Source: Butyricicoccus pullicaecorum | GTDB taxonomy: Bacteria; Bacillota; Clostridia; Oscillospirales; Butyricicoccaceae | NCBI GenBank assembly: GCA_018366195.1 | Contig: JAGZIN010000031.1 | Span: 1-16,025, forward strand | DNA: 16,025 nt | Direction: 5' to 3' | Shown: one piece after another, positions 7,199-14,502 of the stretch | Position numbering within the stretch: position 1 is the first letter of the stretch | How the letters are laid out: every line of letters begins with the position of its first letter | Notes under the pieces: model-generated | What the model saw: the letters and a program-made list of their open reading frames with translations, nothing else | What the model was told of the DNA's origin: nothing | Database searches by the model: none | Translations under genes and position numbers: made by a program

Positions 7199-7923
7199 GA
7201 TGACACCTCCTGTCTTTTCTTCTGCTCTTCCTGATATCTGCGGAACCGCTCCAGCCAGTCCAATTCCCACTCACCCAGCGGTTTTCCCTGTAAATTATCC
7301 GGATTATCCCGCATCTGCACCAATCCCTTGAGCTTCGAAATGATATATGCTTCCGGACTGCGCGGACTGCGTGAAACACTGTCGGTAATGTGATACAGAA
7401 TTTCCTCCTCTGACAGCCCTGTTTTCAGCATTTTGGAAACCGTGCGCACAAACTGTATGTCTGGTTCTCTTCCAAACGAATGGATAAAACATTCTCGTAT
7501 CGAATCCGATAAGTCGTGCTGATTTGCACAAGGCTCCTCTGTCCTGTCCTCGCCTAACCTAATCTGTCCTAACCTATCCTGTCCTATCCTATCCTCGTCT
7601 GGGTCGACCGTTGGTTGACCATCGAGCAAGTCATGATACAGGCTCTGTACATATCTATCCTTGCGGATAAAATTATTGCATTTCCAGTCACAGATGTACG
7701 CAACCATATCCTCATTTAAGAGTTGCAGAAAGCCGCGGGAGACTAAAATCTGCAAATCGTCTATGGCGGCGCGGGTCATTTGCACAACGGTAAACGCCTC
7801 TACAACGCCGTCATCATCTGCGTACATGCCAAGGTCATAATAGAGCAGTCTTGCCGTGACAGGCATACGCAAAAATCGGGCAGAGCTGACGATTTTTTTG
7901 GAAAACATTCTTCTTTCTGCCAC
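7177..7923 (-). CDS. DnaD-like phage replisome organizer
   Basis: The 248-aa product has an N-terminal winged-helix region typical of phage replication-initiation proteins (FLRMPVTARLLYYDLGMYAD near 18-37; WKCNNFIRKDRY near 80-91). A low-complexity linker of pentapeptide repeats follows (DRIGQ, DRLGQ, IRLGE, DRT, about 110-128), then a C-terminal helical domain (SIRECFIHSFGR to SPEAYIISKLKGL) resembling DnaB/DnaD C-terminal domains. Such proteins bind the phage origin and load helicase. The GTG start at 7921-7923 follows GGAGGG by 7-8 nt; an ATG five codons in is less well supported. It lies 63 bp after the ATPase gene and overlaps the next gene. The repeat linker is itself a DNA repeat and may hold the origin. 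Confidence 0.75.
   Translation of the reverse strand: MAERRMFSKKIVSSARFLRMPVTARLLYYDLGMYADDDGVVEAFTVVQMTRAAIDDLQILVSRGFLQLLNEDMVAYICDWKCNNFIRKDRYVQSLYHDLLDGQPTVDPDEDRIGQDRLGQIRLGEDRTEEPCANQHDLSDSIRECFIHSFGREPDIQFVRTVSKMLKTGLSEEEILYHITDSVSRSPRSPEAYIISKLKGLVQMRDNPDNLQGKPLGEWELDWLERFRRYQEEQKKRQEVSSCEKEEN
7541..7600 (-). repeat. Pentanucleotide iteron-like repeats inside the replisome organizer gene
   Basis: Twelve consecutive 5-nt units, mostly NNCCT on the plus strand (AGGNN on the coding strand), such as GTCCT, AACCT and ATCCT, run through codons for the DR(I/L)GQ linker. Because 5 nt is not a codon multiple, three units make one five-residue protein repeat. Repeat-rich linkers in phage initiator genes often coincide with the replication origin; that role here is inference. 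Confidence 0.6.
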
Positions 7924-7986
7924 CTTGATTCCCTCCTCCCCGAATTCTCCATATGCTGATATGCCCCAACTGCCCCATACAGAAAC

Positions 7987-9867
7987 CTAACATGCTTCTA
8001 CGCGGAGCGCGGAATCAGACGCAGACACCACCAGCCGAATCACCTGTGTCGGGATTCCTTGCAGCTGTGTGACCGATTCCGCATTGTCCACCACCAGCGG
8101 CACATGTAAGCCATAGTGTGCAGACAGCGTGCGAATGATATCCACCCCCACATTGACCTGCATGGCGTGATTGAGGTCGTCATAGGGAACGCCGTTCACC
8201 ATGACCTCACAGCACTCTGCAAGGCTGCCGTTGAGCTGCTCACGGAACAGACTGAACTGCGCAAGCGTAAAGCGGGAATTGACTGTACGGGTCAAAAACT
8301 GCGCCTTGTAGCGAACAAACGCCTCACACAGCGCAATGTGACGGTCCAGCTCGCTGCGCTTTTCGTCATATCTTTGCTTCTCTCCTGCAAGCTCGGCAAG
8401 CCGTTCACGGGTCTGCTGCAAAGACACCTGGGCAGCAAGCACCTGTTCTGCTTCGGCGCGGCGCTGTTTCAGCGCGGCAAGGCGTTCCATCAGATGCCTG
8501 CGCATGTCCGCCTGTCCATTCTGTAAGGCAGAGAGCTTGTCCGCAGCCTGCGCAATCTGCACGCGCAGCGCATCTTTACGGGTTTGGTACGCCGGCAAGT
8601 CTGTCGGCGGCTCTGCTGCCGGACAGACGGCAAGCTGTGCGGCACAGGCGTCCCGTGCCTCTGTCTTTTGACGCAGCATCTCCTCTTGCTCTTTGACGGT
8701 CTGTTCTGCCTGCTCCACAGAGCGCTGTACAAACAAGCAGTCCTGTTCCCGTGTCTGCCGTTCCTGTTCTGCCTGCGCTTGTATGTCTGACAAATATTCA
8801 GGGGGCAGAGGCTGACCGCAGGTTGGACAAACCTCCTGAATCCGGACGGGCTGTTCCGATTTCAGATTGTCCAGCTGCATCTTTCCCTGCATCACCGCCG
8901 TCTGTGCGCGGCTCATCTGAGCGCGCAGGTGATGCAGGTCGTTTTCCAGCTGCATCAGCTGCGCCTGAAGCGCAGACCGATTGTCTGCTGCCTGCTGACT
9001 GCTCCGATAGGCACGATTTTCTGCTTCCAATGCTGTTTCCTCTGCCAAAAGCGCCTGATGCTCTGCCTGTGTCTGACGTACCAGCGAGTTCCCTGCAAGC
9101 CCTGCAAGCTCTGCCCGCACAGCATCTTCGCGTTCGGTCAGCGTTCTCTGCTGTGCCTTTGCCGCTTCAAAGTCCATATCCGCAAGCGCGGCAATGCGGC
9201 GTTCACATTCGTCCATACGAATGGGCAGCGTGTCCAAGGTCTTGTTGGTGTCCTTGCGGGCAATCAACAGCGCCGTGTGATATTCCGCAACCGTCCGCGT
9301 TCCGAGCGCTTCAGACAGCGGGGCAAACTGTGGTTCCGTCTCCAAAATCTCGGCATCCTGCGGCAGTCCGCACACCTCCGTAAGAATCTGGCGGCGCTCC
9401 CGCCATGGCAAATCCCGTGCGAACTGATGCACCCCTGTCAAAAGTCGGAATACCGCTTCCTCGCTGACAAAATCCGCAATCCACTTTTTATAAGAAGCCT
9501 CCTTTTTGGGCAAATCGTCCACCGTATATTCTATGGTGTCCCCTTCATATCGTGCCAGCAAACCGCCGCGCGGTTTTGACCAGCGTTCACGCAGCACCTT
9601 GCGCAGCGTATGAGCCTGCCCGTTCACCTCACAAACAGCAGTCACCGTTGGCGTCGTTCCCTTCCTTCCGACAGGCTTGATGGAAAATCTTGCACTTCCT
9701 GTGCAGTCCTTGCCGAACAAAAGCCAAGTCAGCGCATCATAAACCGTTGTCTTTCCGGTTGCATTGTCGCCATAAATATGGGTCACGGTATCCGAAAGCT
9801 CCAAAGTCAGCTGTTCAATCCCCTTAAAATTCTGAATTTCCAAAAATCGTACCACAAAATCTGTCAT
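7987..9867 (-). CDS. Rad50/SbcC-like AAA ATPase with zinc hook
   Basis: This 626-aa SMC-like ATPase has Walker A GDNATGKTT (33-41), a coiled coil (about 210-335), a zinc-hook CPTCG (C347, C350) at the turn, a second coiled coil (about 360-510) and a C-terminal Walker B LVVDNAE (D594, E597). The usual LSGG signature is replaced by a YDDLNHAMQVNVGVDII segment, as in ATPases encoded near phage recombination genes. It probably acts in DNA end processing or recombination. It starts by a 4-bp ATGA overlap with the upstream 80-aa gene and has AAGGAG about 11 nt before its ATG. It is about half the length of SbcC, and no SbcD/Mre11 nuclease gene is beside it. Confident in the ATPase family, unsure of the process. 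Confidence 0.88.
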   Translation of the reverse strand: MTDFVVRFLEIQNFKGIEQLTLELSDTVTHIYGDNATGKTTVYDALTWLLFGKDCTGSARFSIKPVGRKGTTPTVTAVCEVNGQAHTLRKVLRERWSKPRGGLLARYEGDTIEYTVDDLPKKEASYKKWIADFVSEEAVFRLLTGVHQFARDLPWRERRQILTEVCGLPQDAEILETEPQFAPLSEALGTRTVAEYHTALLIARKDTNKTLDTLPIRMDECERRIAALADMDFEAAKAQQRTLTEREDAVRAELAGLAGNSLVRQTQAEHQALLAEETALEAENRAYRSSQQAADNRSALQAQLMQLENDLHHLRAQMSRAQTAVMQGKMQLDNLKSEQPVRIQEVCPTCGQPLPPEYLSDIQAQAEQERQTREQDCLFVQRSVEQAEQTVKEQEEMLRQKTEARDACAAQLAVCPAAEPPTDLPAYQTRKDALRVQIAQAADKLSALQNGQADMRRHLMERLAALKQRRAEAEQVLAAQVSLQQTRERLAELAGEKQRYDEKRSELDRHIALCEAFVRYKAQFLTRTVNSRFTLAQFSLFREQLNGSLAECCEVMVNGVPYDDLNHAMQVNVGVDIIRTLSAHYGLHVPLVVDNAESVTQLQGIPTQVIRLVVSASDSALRVEAC

Positions 9868-10106
9868 ATTGATTGTCTCTCCTTTTTATCTTGTTGTCTG
9901 TTTTGTGCCAGTCTCTGTTTTTCTATTGGCTCGACAGGCTTGTGAACCCCCCGACTGTGTGCCCAAACTCCAATGATGCGAGCGCTGTATTGTACGGTAT
10001 TGGGCTCCATTCCTTTTTCACGCCGTTTGATTGCGCATGCAGCTTCCTCGAAATGCCGTGTCTGCAAGCGGCGCATCTGCGCACGCATTTCCTTGCGTCC
10101 TATCAT
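9864..10106 (-). CDS. Small basic protein of the phage-like operon, function unknown
   Basis: I do not recognise this 80-aa protein. It is rich in Arg, Lys, Gln and Glu with no membrane segment; the N-terminus (IGRKEMRAQMRRLQ) looks helical and basic, and the C-terminus (QRLAQNRQQDKKERQ) is polar. Its stop overlaps the ATPase start as ATGA, which strongly supports translation. AAGGAGG lies about 13 nt before the ATG at 10104-10106, a rather long spacing. It sits between the Cro-like gene and the ATPase, where phages often encode small regulators or accessory replication proteins. Confidence 0.6.
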   Translation of the reverse strand: MIGRKEMRAQMRRLQTRHFEEAACAIKRREKGMEPNTVQYSARIIGVWAHSRGVHKPVEPIEKQRLAQNRQQDKKERQSI

Positions 10107-10130
10107 GAGAGTGCCTGCACCTCCTTTTCC

Positions 10131-10349
10131 TCATGACTGGGTGCCGTCTGGAGCACGCGGCTCTAAAAATGTTTCCACCCCGACCCCAAGCGCCTGACAG
10201 ATGCTTTCATACACGCCAAATGTCAAACGCCGCTTGCCTTCCAAAAGCAGTCGAAGCTTTGATGCTGAGATTCCTGTTCGTTGGCTCATTTCTGCCTGTG
10301 AAATGCCCGCATGACGCAGAAACAAACCGATTTTTCGTGCAACATTCAT
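10131..10349 (-). CDS. Cro-like XRE-family HTH protein
   Basis: This 72-aa single-domain helix-turn-helix protein of the Xre/Cro class has IGLFLRHAGISQAEMSQRTGISASKL (about 8-33) as the DNA-binding core, followed by KRRLTFGVYESICQALGV. It is the first gene of the minus-strand operon, divergent from the CI-type repressor. GGAGGT (plus strand 10357-10362) lies 7 nt before the ATG. Its promoter is a perfect consensus with an operator inside the spacer. By position it should counter the repressor or shut down early transcription, as Cro does. Confidence 0.85.
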   Translation of the reverse strand: MNVARKIGLFLRHAGISQAEMSQRTGISASKLRLLLEGKRRLTFGVYESICQALGVGVETFLEPRAPDGTQS

Positions 10350-10366
10350 GGTATTTACCTCCGAAT

Positions 10367-10487
10367 TTCGAAATTTTCGAATCTCTTGCCTCTATTATAT
10401 TTCGATTTTTTCGAAGTGTCAACCACATTTTTCGACAATCCAGAAATTTTTCATCTTCATTTTTCGACATTTTTCGACATTTCCGAA
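10367..10487. promoter_or_regulatory. Operator array of the lysogeny-type switch
   Basis: Three 15-bp dyads of form TTCG-N7-CGAA lie between the divergent regulators: TTCGAAATTTTCGAA (10367-10381, perfect), TTCGATTTTTTCGAA (10401-10415) and TTCGACATTTCCGAA (10473-10487). A degenerate fourth, TTCGACAATCCAGAA, is at 10431-10445. Centres are 34, 30 and 42 bp apart, near whole helical turns. The 11-mer ATTTTTCGACA occurs at 10427, 10459 and 10469. They are probable binding sites for the CI-type and/or Cro-like protein. Confidence 0.75.
10394..10422 (-). promoter_or_regulatory. Early promoter of the Cro/ATPase operon (TTGACA-17-TATAAT)
   Basis: On the minus strand there is a perfect -35 TTGACA (10417-10422), a 17-bp spacer and a perfect -10 TATAAT (10394-10399). 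Operator 10401-10415 fills the spacer and operator 10367-10381 lies in the leader, so a bound repressor should block polymerase. Start site near 10387. Confidence 0.85.
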
Positions 10488-10495
10488 ATTTTGCA

Positions 10496-10524
10496 TTTAC
10501 ATTTTGCAGTTTCTGTGTTAGGAT
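10496..10524 (+). promoter_or_regulatory. Candidate promoter of the CI-type repressor gene
   Basis: TTTACA (10496-10501), a 17-bp spacer and TAGGAT (10519-10524), with an upstream TGT giving an extended -10. The operator at 10473-10487 ends 8 bp before the -35, a place from which a repressor could activate or autoregulate its own gene. Start site near 10531. Confidence 0.55.
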
Positions 10525-10551
10525 AAGGATAGGGAAAGCGAGGTGACGAAC

Positions 10552-11199
10552 TTGACATTTGGACAAAAACTTCGTGCAGCCAGAAAAGCAAAGCAGCTAA
10601 CCCAAAAGGGTCTTGCCTTGATGATTCATGCGGCACACAACTCCATCAGCAACTGGGAAAATGACCAGAATCACCCAGATCCAGACACCATTCAAAACCT
10701 TTGCTGGGCGCTTGATGTGACGCCAAATTATTTTTTTCTTTCCGAAACAGACCATTCCGATGCGGATAAAAAAAATATGGACGAGCTCCCCCCAAACTGT
10801 TTTCCCATTCATACAAAGCAAATCCCGCTTCTTGGCACCATTGCCTGCGGCAAGCCCATTCTGGCGGCGGAAAATATACATGACACCGTCAATATTCCCG
10901 AAGAAATCAGTGCAGACTTTGCCTTGCAGTGCAAAGGAGACAGTATGCTGGGCGCACGGGTGCAGATTCACGACGGCGATCTTGTATATATCCGACAGCA
11001 GGACGACGTGGACAACGGAACCATTGCCGCTGTCCTGATTAACGAAGAGGCAACCTTAAAACGTGTCTATAAGCAGCCAAACAAGCTGATTCTGCAACCG
11101 GAAAACCCCGACTTTGAACCCATGGTTTATATCGGGCAGGAGCTGGAAAGCATTCGTATCCTTGGCAAAGCGATTGCCTTTGTATCACGCATTGAATAA
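10552..11199 (+). CDS. CI/LexA-type phage repressor (HTH plus S24 peptidase domain)
   Basis: The 215-aa repressor has an N-terminal Xre HTH (about 1-60; QLTQKGLALMIHAAHNSISNWEN) and a C-terminal S24 self-cleaving domain. The cleavage site is IACGKP (Cys99-Gly100), the catalytic serine is in KGDSM (S121), and the lysine is in ATLKRVY (K160). Such repressors are cleaved after RecA activation during DNA damage and then release phage genes. The TTG at 10552 is preferred as start: GAGGTGA lies about 6 nt before it and family members begin at this residue. The GTG at 10543 is the alternative, adding three residues. It faces the Cro-like operon across the operator array. No terminator separates it from the AraC gene 52 bp downstream. 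Confidence 0.87.
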   Translation: MTFGQKLRAARKAKQLTQKGLALMIHAAHNSISNWENDQNHPDPDTIQNLCWALDVTPNYFFLSETDHSDADKKNMDELPPNCFPIHTKQIPLLGTIACGKPILAAENIHDTVNIPEEISADFALQCKGDSMLGARVQIHDGDLVYIRQQDDVDNGTIAAVLINEEATLKRVYKQPNKLILQPENPDFEPMVYIGQELESIRILGKAIAFVSRIE

Positions 11200-11251
11200 A
11201 ACGGTTTGGGGAACGAGCCGCATCTTTCAAACACAATAGAAGGGTTATACT

Positions 11252-12118
11252 ATGTATGCAAAAACAGACCATGATGCAGCCAATTCCATCAAGCTGGCAG
11301 ACGTATTTTATGTAGACGAGACATACAGCAAAAATCACGCACACATGCTGCATCAGCATCAAGGAATCTTGGAGCTGTTATATGTATTTGAGGGCGAAGG
11401 GCGCTATATTGTCGGCAGCCGTGAGTATGCGGTTACAGCGGGCGATTTGATTATTTGCAACGCAGAAACCCTGCACGGAGAGGCACCCTTTCAAGCCCAT
11501 ACGATGCAAACCTATTGCTGTGCGCTGTCCGGTGTACACAAACAGGAGCTTCCACCGGGCTGTCTCATCTCATCATACCAGCGTCCGGTTTTGCAGCTCC
11601 ATCAGTATCAAACGCCCATTCATCAAATCATGCCCCATATTTACGAGCTTCACATTGCATCTTCCCACAATTCTGATATCTGTCGGCAACTGGCAATCAG
11701 TGTCCTGCTGATGGTGGAACAAGTGCTTGCGCTGCATGACAAATATGACCGAAACCAAATCGAACAAAAAAACGAGACATTGGTGCGGCAAATCACAGAA
11801 TATCTGGATTGTCATTATACCGAATCCCTGTCACTTGACAAAATCGCAAGATATATGCACATCAGTACCTCGTATCTGTCTCACCTTTTCAAGCGGGAAA
11901 CCGGTCTGTCCCCCATGCAGTATGTGATTCACCGCCGAATCGGCGAAGCGCAGAGCCTTTTGATGGAGACCAATCTGCCTGTGCATCTCATTGAAGAACG
12001 GCTGGGCTTTGGCAGCAGCTGCCATTTGACCTCCATGTTCAAAAAATATGTCGGCATTGCGCCGCGCGAATACCGCAGACATTTTTCCAAATCGCACAAC
12101 AAAAAAGCCGGCTCTTGA
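11252..12118 (+). CDS. AraC-family transcriptional regulator with cupin sensor domain
   Basis: The 288-aa regulator has an N-terminal cupin-type sensor (about 25-90; HMLHQHQGILELLYVFEGEGRY, AGDLI, HGE) and a C-terminal AraC DNA-binding domain with two HTH units (SLDKIARYMHISTSYLSHLF near 184-203; VHLIEERLGFGSSCHLTSMF near 234-253, ending GIAPREYRR). AGAAGGG sits 7-8 nt before the ATG. These proteins usually sense a sugar or polyol and activate catabolic genes; the dehydrogenase/isomerase pair 320 bp downstream is the likely target, by position only. The stop codon lies inside its terminator hairpin. Confidence 0.88.
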   Translation: MYAKTDHDAANSIKLADVFYVDETYSKNHAHMLHQHQGILELLYVFEGEGRYIVGSREYAVTAGDLIICNAETLHGEAPFQAHTMQTYCCALSGVHKQELPPGCLISSYQRPVLQLHQYQTPIHQIMPHIYELHIASSHNSDICRQLAISVLLMVEQVLALHDKYDRNQIEQKNETLVRQITEYLDCHYTESLSLDKIARYMHISTSYLSHLFKRETGLSPMQYVIHRRIGEAQSLLMETNLPVHLIEERLGFGSSCHLTSMFKKYVGIAPREYRRHFSKSHNKKAGS

Positions 12119-12131
12119 AAGCGGCTTTTTT
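12101..12131 (+). terminator. Terminator of the AraC gene
   Basis: An A-run plus GCCGGCT and AGCGGC with a T-run form a stem with one bulge and a short loop; the tail is TTTTTTATT. The araC TGA (12116-12118) lies within the loop. Confidence 0.8.
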
Positions 12132-12203
12132 ATTATGTGTGCAGGATTTTATAAATTTTACGCATCTACACGCAAAAACACAGGAAAACACAGCAGCATC
12201 GTA

Positions 12204-12340
12204 CTAACACTTTTCTTCCGATTCTTCTATAATAAAAGCAAGTTCTTGTCTAAAACATAAAAAATACAGAATTTTATTGCAATGATCACACACCGTAAGG
12301 CTCTTTTCTTGATTCTGATATGGATTCTGCAATATATTAT
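12204..12340 (+). promoter_or_regulatory. Promoter region of the inositol-type pair (two candidates)
   Basis: The gap 12119-12438 holds no gene. Candidate 1 is CTAACA-18-TATAAT (12204-12209, 12228-12233). Candidate 2 is TTGATT-18-TATATT (12309-12314, 12333-12338), about 100 bp from the next gene. The 7-mer GATTCTG is repeated at 12311 and 12323 within candidate 2 and could be a regulator site, though this is weak. I cannot choose between the two. Confidence 0.45.
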
Positions 12341-12438
12341 CATGGAATACGCAGAACTTCCCTCACGCCACGGAAGCAAACGGTATCAGAAAGATAGACA
12401 AAGCGCTCTTATTTTTTATAGGAAAAGGAGTTTTTAGA

Positions 12439-13452
12439 ATGACAGAATTAAAAATCGGTCTAGTCGGAACCGGTGCGATTGGACGCACACACATTGAACG
12501 CATCAACAACACCTTACAGGGCGGACGGGTCATTGCCTGTGCCGATGCCAATCTTGATTTTTGCAAATCCGTTGCTGAAAAATACGGTCTTCAGGCTTAT
12601 GCCACAGGCGAGGAAATGATTGCATCAGACGAGGTCGAAGCTGTTATTTGTGCAACCGCCGATGCGTTCCATGAGCAATATGTTCTGGCAGCCATTGCCG
12701 CCGGAAAGCCAGTATTCTGCGAAAAGCCATTGGCACCGACCCCCGAGGCATGTAAGCGCATCGTAGAGGCAGAAATGGCTTTCGGAAAGCGCTTGGTACA
12801 GGTTGGCTTTATGCGCCGCTTTGACCCGGGTTATCAGCAGCTGAAAAAGCTGCTCGACAGCGGAAAATTCGGCAATCCCCTCATGCTGCACTGTGCACAC
12901 CGCAATTATGATGACGGCGGTGTGGGATTTACCACCAATATGCCCGTGGAAAATTCCATGATTCATGAAATTGATGTGCTTCGCTGGCTGCTTGGCGAAA
13001 ATTATGTCAAGGCAGAGGTTGTTTTCCCACGCACCACACGCAATGCCTGTGAAGGTCTGAAGGACCCGCAGATTATGTATCTGACCACGGAATCCGGTAT
13101 CCGGATTGATGTGGAATCCTTTATCTTCTCCCACTATGGCTATGATATCAAGTGTGAGGTTGTGTGTGAGGAAGGTACGCTCAATCTGCCTGAGCCTGCC
13201 AATGCCATGATTCGTACCCGTGATTCTCGCGTAACACCAATTTGCCACGACTGGTCTGAGCGTTTTCCGGAGGCATATAATATTGAATTCCAGCAGTGGA
13301 TCAATGCCACCCAAGAAGGTCGGGTCGATGGTCCGACCGCATGGGACGGCTATATGGGACAGCTAACCGCAGCCGCAGCCTCCAAGGCACGCGACGAACA
13401 GCACCCCGTTGATATCCACATGCCAGAAACCCCCGACTTCTACAAGGGTTAA
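12439..13452 (+). CDS. iolG: Gfo/Idh/MocA-family oxidoreductase, inositol 2-dehydrogenase-like
   Basis: The 337-aa NAD(P)-dependent dehydrogenase has the Rossmann motif GTGAIG (10-15), the EKPLA motif with catalytic Lys96, and HEIDVLRWLLG starting at His176. Overall it most resembles myo-inositol 2-dehydrogenase (IolG), which oxidises myo-inositol to scyllo-inosose; related members act on scyllo-inositol or other sugars. The residue four before His176 is Asn172, where B. subtilis IolG, from memory, has Asp172. AAGGAG lies 8 nt before the ATG. It is followed at 17 bp by a TIM-barrel isomerase gene, a common pairing in inositol and polyol loci. No other iol genes are in the window, so the substrate is uncertain. 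Confidence 0.8.
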   Translation: MTELKIGLVGTGAIGRTHIERINNTLQGGRVIACADANLDFCKSVAEKYGLQAYATGEEMIASDEVEAVICATADAFHEQYVLAAIAAGKPVFCEKPLAPTPEACKRIVEAEMAFGKRLVQVGFMRRFDPGYQQLKKLLDSGKFGNPLMLHCAHRNYDDGGVGFTTNMPVENSMIHEIDVLRWLLGENYVKAEVVFPRTTRNACEGLKDPQIMYLTTESGIRIDVESFIFSHYGYDIKCEVVCEEGTLNLPEPANAMIRTRDSRVTPICHDWSERFPEAYNIEFQQWINATQEGRVDGPTAWDGYMGQLTAAAASKARDEQHPVDIHMPETPDFYKG

Positions 13453-13469
13453 GAAAGGAGTACCCCATT

Positions 13470-14417
13470 ATGAAACTATGCTTCAATACCGATGGATTGG
13501 GCTATATGCCATTTGAAGAAATGTTAGATACGCTGGCAAGATTAGGCTATGAATCCATAGAAATCGCCTGCGGCAACTGGTCCAAGGCACCCCATATCCA
13601 TTTGGACGAAATGCTTGAGAGTGAGCAGGCACGCAAAGCCTTTCTGGAGGCAATCCAAAGCCGCGGACTGCAATTGGAAGCACTCAACTGCTCCGGAAAC
13701 CAGTTAGCGCCGAATGACGAGGGCAAACAGCATCAGGAGGTCGTTGAAAAGACCTTTCGACTTGCCGGATTATTGGGCGTCAAGAAAATCGTCATGATGT
13801 CCGGTTGTCCCGGCGGCTCTCCTGAAGATAAAACCCCAAACTGGATTATCACAAGCTGGCCGCCCATTACCACCCAAATTTTGAACTGGCAATGGAACGA
13901 AGTACTCATTCCATACTGGAAAGAAACCGTAGCACGCGCCAAGGCAAACGGTATTGAAAAAATCGCGCTTGAAAACCATGGCTGTCAGATGGTTTATAAT
14001 CCGGAAACCCTGATTCGTCTGCGTGATGCCGTGGACCCGATGATTGGCATGAACCTCGACCCCTCCCACCTCATGTGGATGGGCGGTGACCCCATCGCAG
14101 CCGTTCATAAGTTGGGTGCAGAACGTATTTATCACGTTCACGCCAAAGATGTACGTCTTGAGCGAAACTATGTTGGTGCAGACGGTGTTCTGGATACCAA
14201 AACCATTGACCAGTTTGCAAAACGTACCTGGAACTATGTTGCACTCGGTCATGGACATGACGTGCGTTGGTGGAAAGAATTCCTGTCTGTGTTGAGCATG
14301 GAAGGCTACGATGATGCCGTCAGTCAGGAAATGGAGGATTTGACCATGCCCGCTCTTACCGGTATCAAAAAGTCTACACAGGTTTTGAAGGAAGCAATGC
14401 CTTGTGACTATAACTGA
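13470..14417 (+). CDS. TIM-barrel sugar phosphate isomerase/epimerase (IolE/IolH-like)
   Basis: This 315-aa protein is of the AP-endonuclease-2/xylose-isomerase-like TIM-barrel superfamily. Expected metal ligands are present: IALENHG (E168), NLDPSHL (D197, H200), YHVHAKD (H222/H224, D227) and SQEMED (E287). In inositol pathways such proteins work as inosose dehydratase (IolE) or isomerase (IolI/IolH); other members are sugar epimerases, and the motifs alone do not decide. AAAGGAG lies about 10 nt before the ATG, and the 17-bp gap to the dehydrogenase gene indicates one operon. The product ends before a long hairpin at 14447. Confidence 0.82.
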   Translation: MKLCFNTDGLGYMPFEEMLDTLARLGYESIEIACGNWSKAPHIHLDEMLESEQARKAFLEAIQSRGLQLEALNCSGNQLAPNDEGKQHQEVVEKTFRLAGLLGVKKIVMMSGCPGGSPEDKTPNWIITSWPPITTQILNWQWNEVLIPYWKETVARAKANGIEKIALENHGCQMVYNPETLIRLRDAVDPMIGMNLDPSHLMWMGGDPIAAVHKLGAERIYHVHAKDVRLERNYVGADGVLDTKTIDQFAKRTWNYVALGHGHDVRWWKEFLSVLSMEGYDDAVSQEMEDLTMPALTGIKKSTQVLKEAMPCDYN

Positions 14418-14446
14418 ACATAGAAGCTAGATGCGCCCGTAAGTAA

Positions 14447-14489
14447 AAGAGACCGGAGTCATTCCACAAAGGAACGGCTCCGGTCTCTT
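14447..14489. terminator. Long hairpin between convergent genes
   Basis: AAGAGACCGGAG and CTCCGGTCTCTT form a 12-bp stem, with an inner TTCC/GGAA stem. On the plus strand the tail (AGATGAAAC) has no T-run. On the minus strand TTTTACTT follows the stem, so it may chiefly end transcription from the small minus-strand genes to its right, and serve both sides. Confidence 0.65.
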
Positions 14490-14502
14490 AGATGAAACAA
14501 GC

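Noticed and set aside
7541..7600. Tandem repeats considered as CRISPR
   Set aside because: Units are 5 nt with no spacers and lie within a coding sequence.
8751..9579. Plus-strand frames opposite the zinc-hook ATPase
   Set aside because: Low-complexity Pro/Ser/Leu-rich translations produced by the antisense of coiled-coil codons.
12395..12415. cre-like sequence AAAGCGCTCTT before the dehydrogenase gene
   Set aside because: Matches only the core of the CcpA consensus and lacks the flanking TG; too weak to call.
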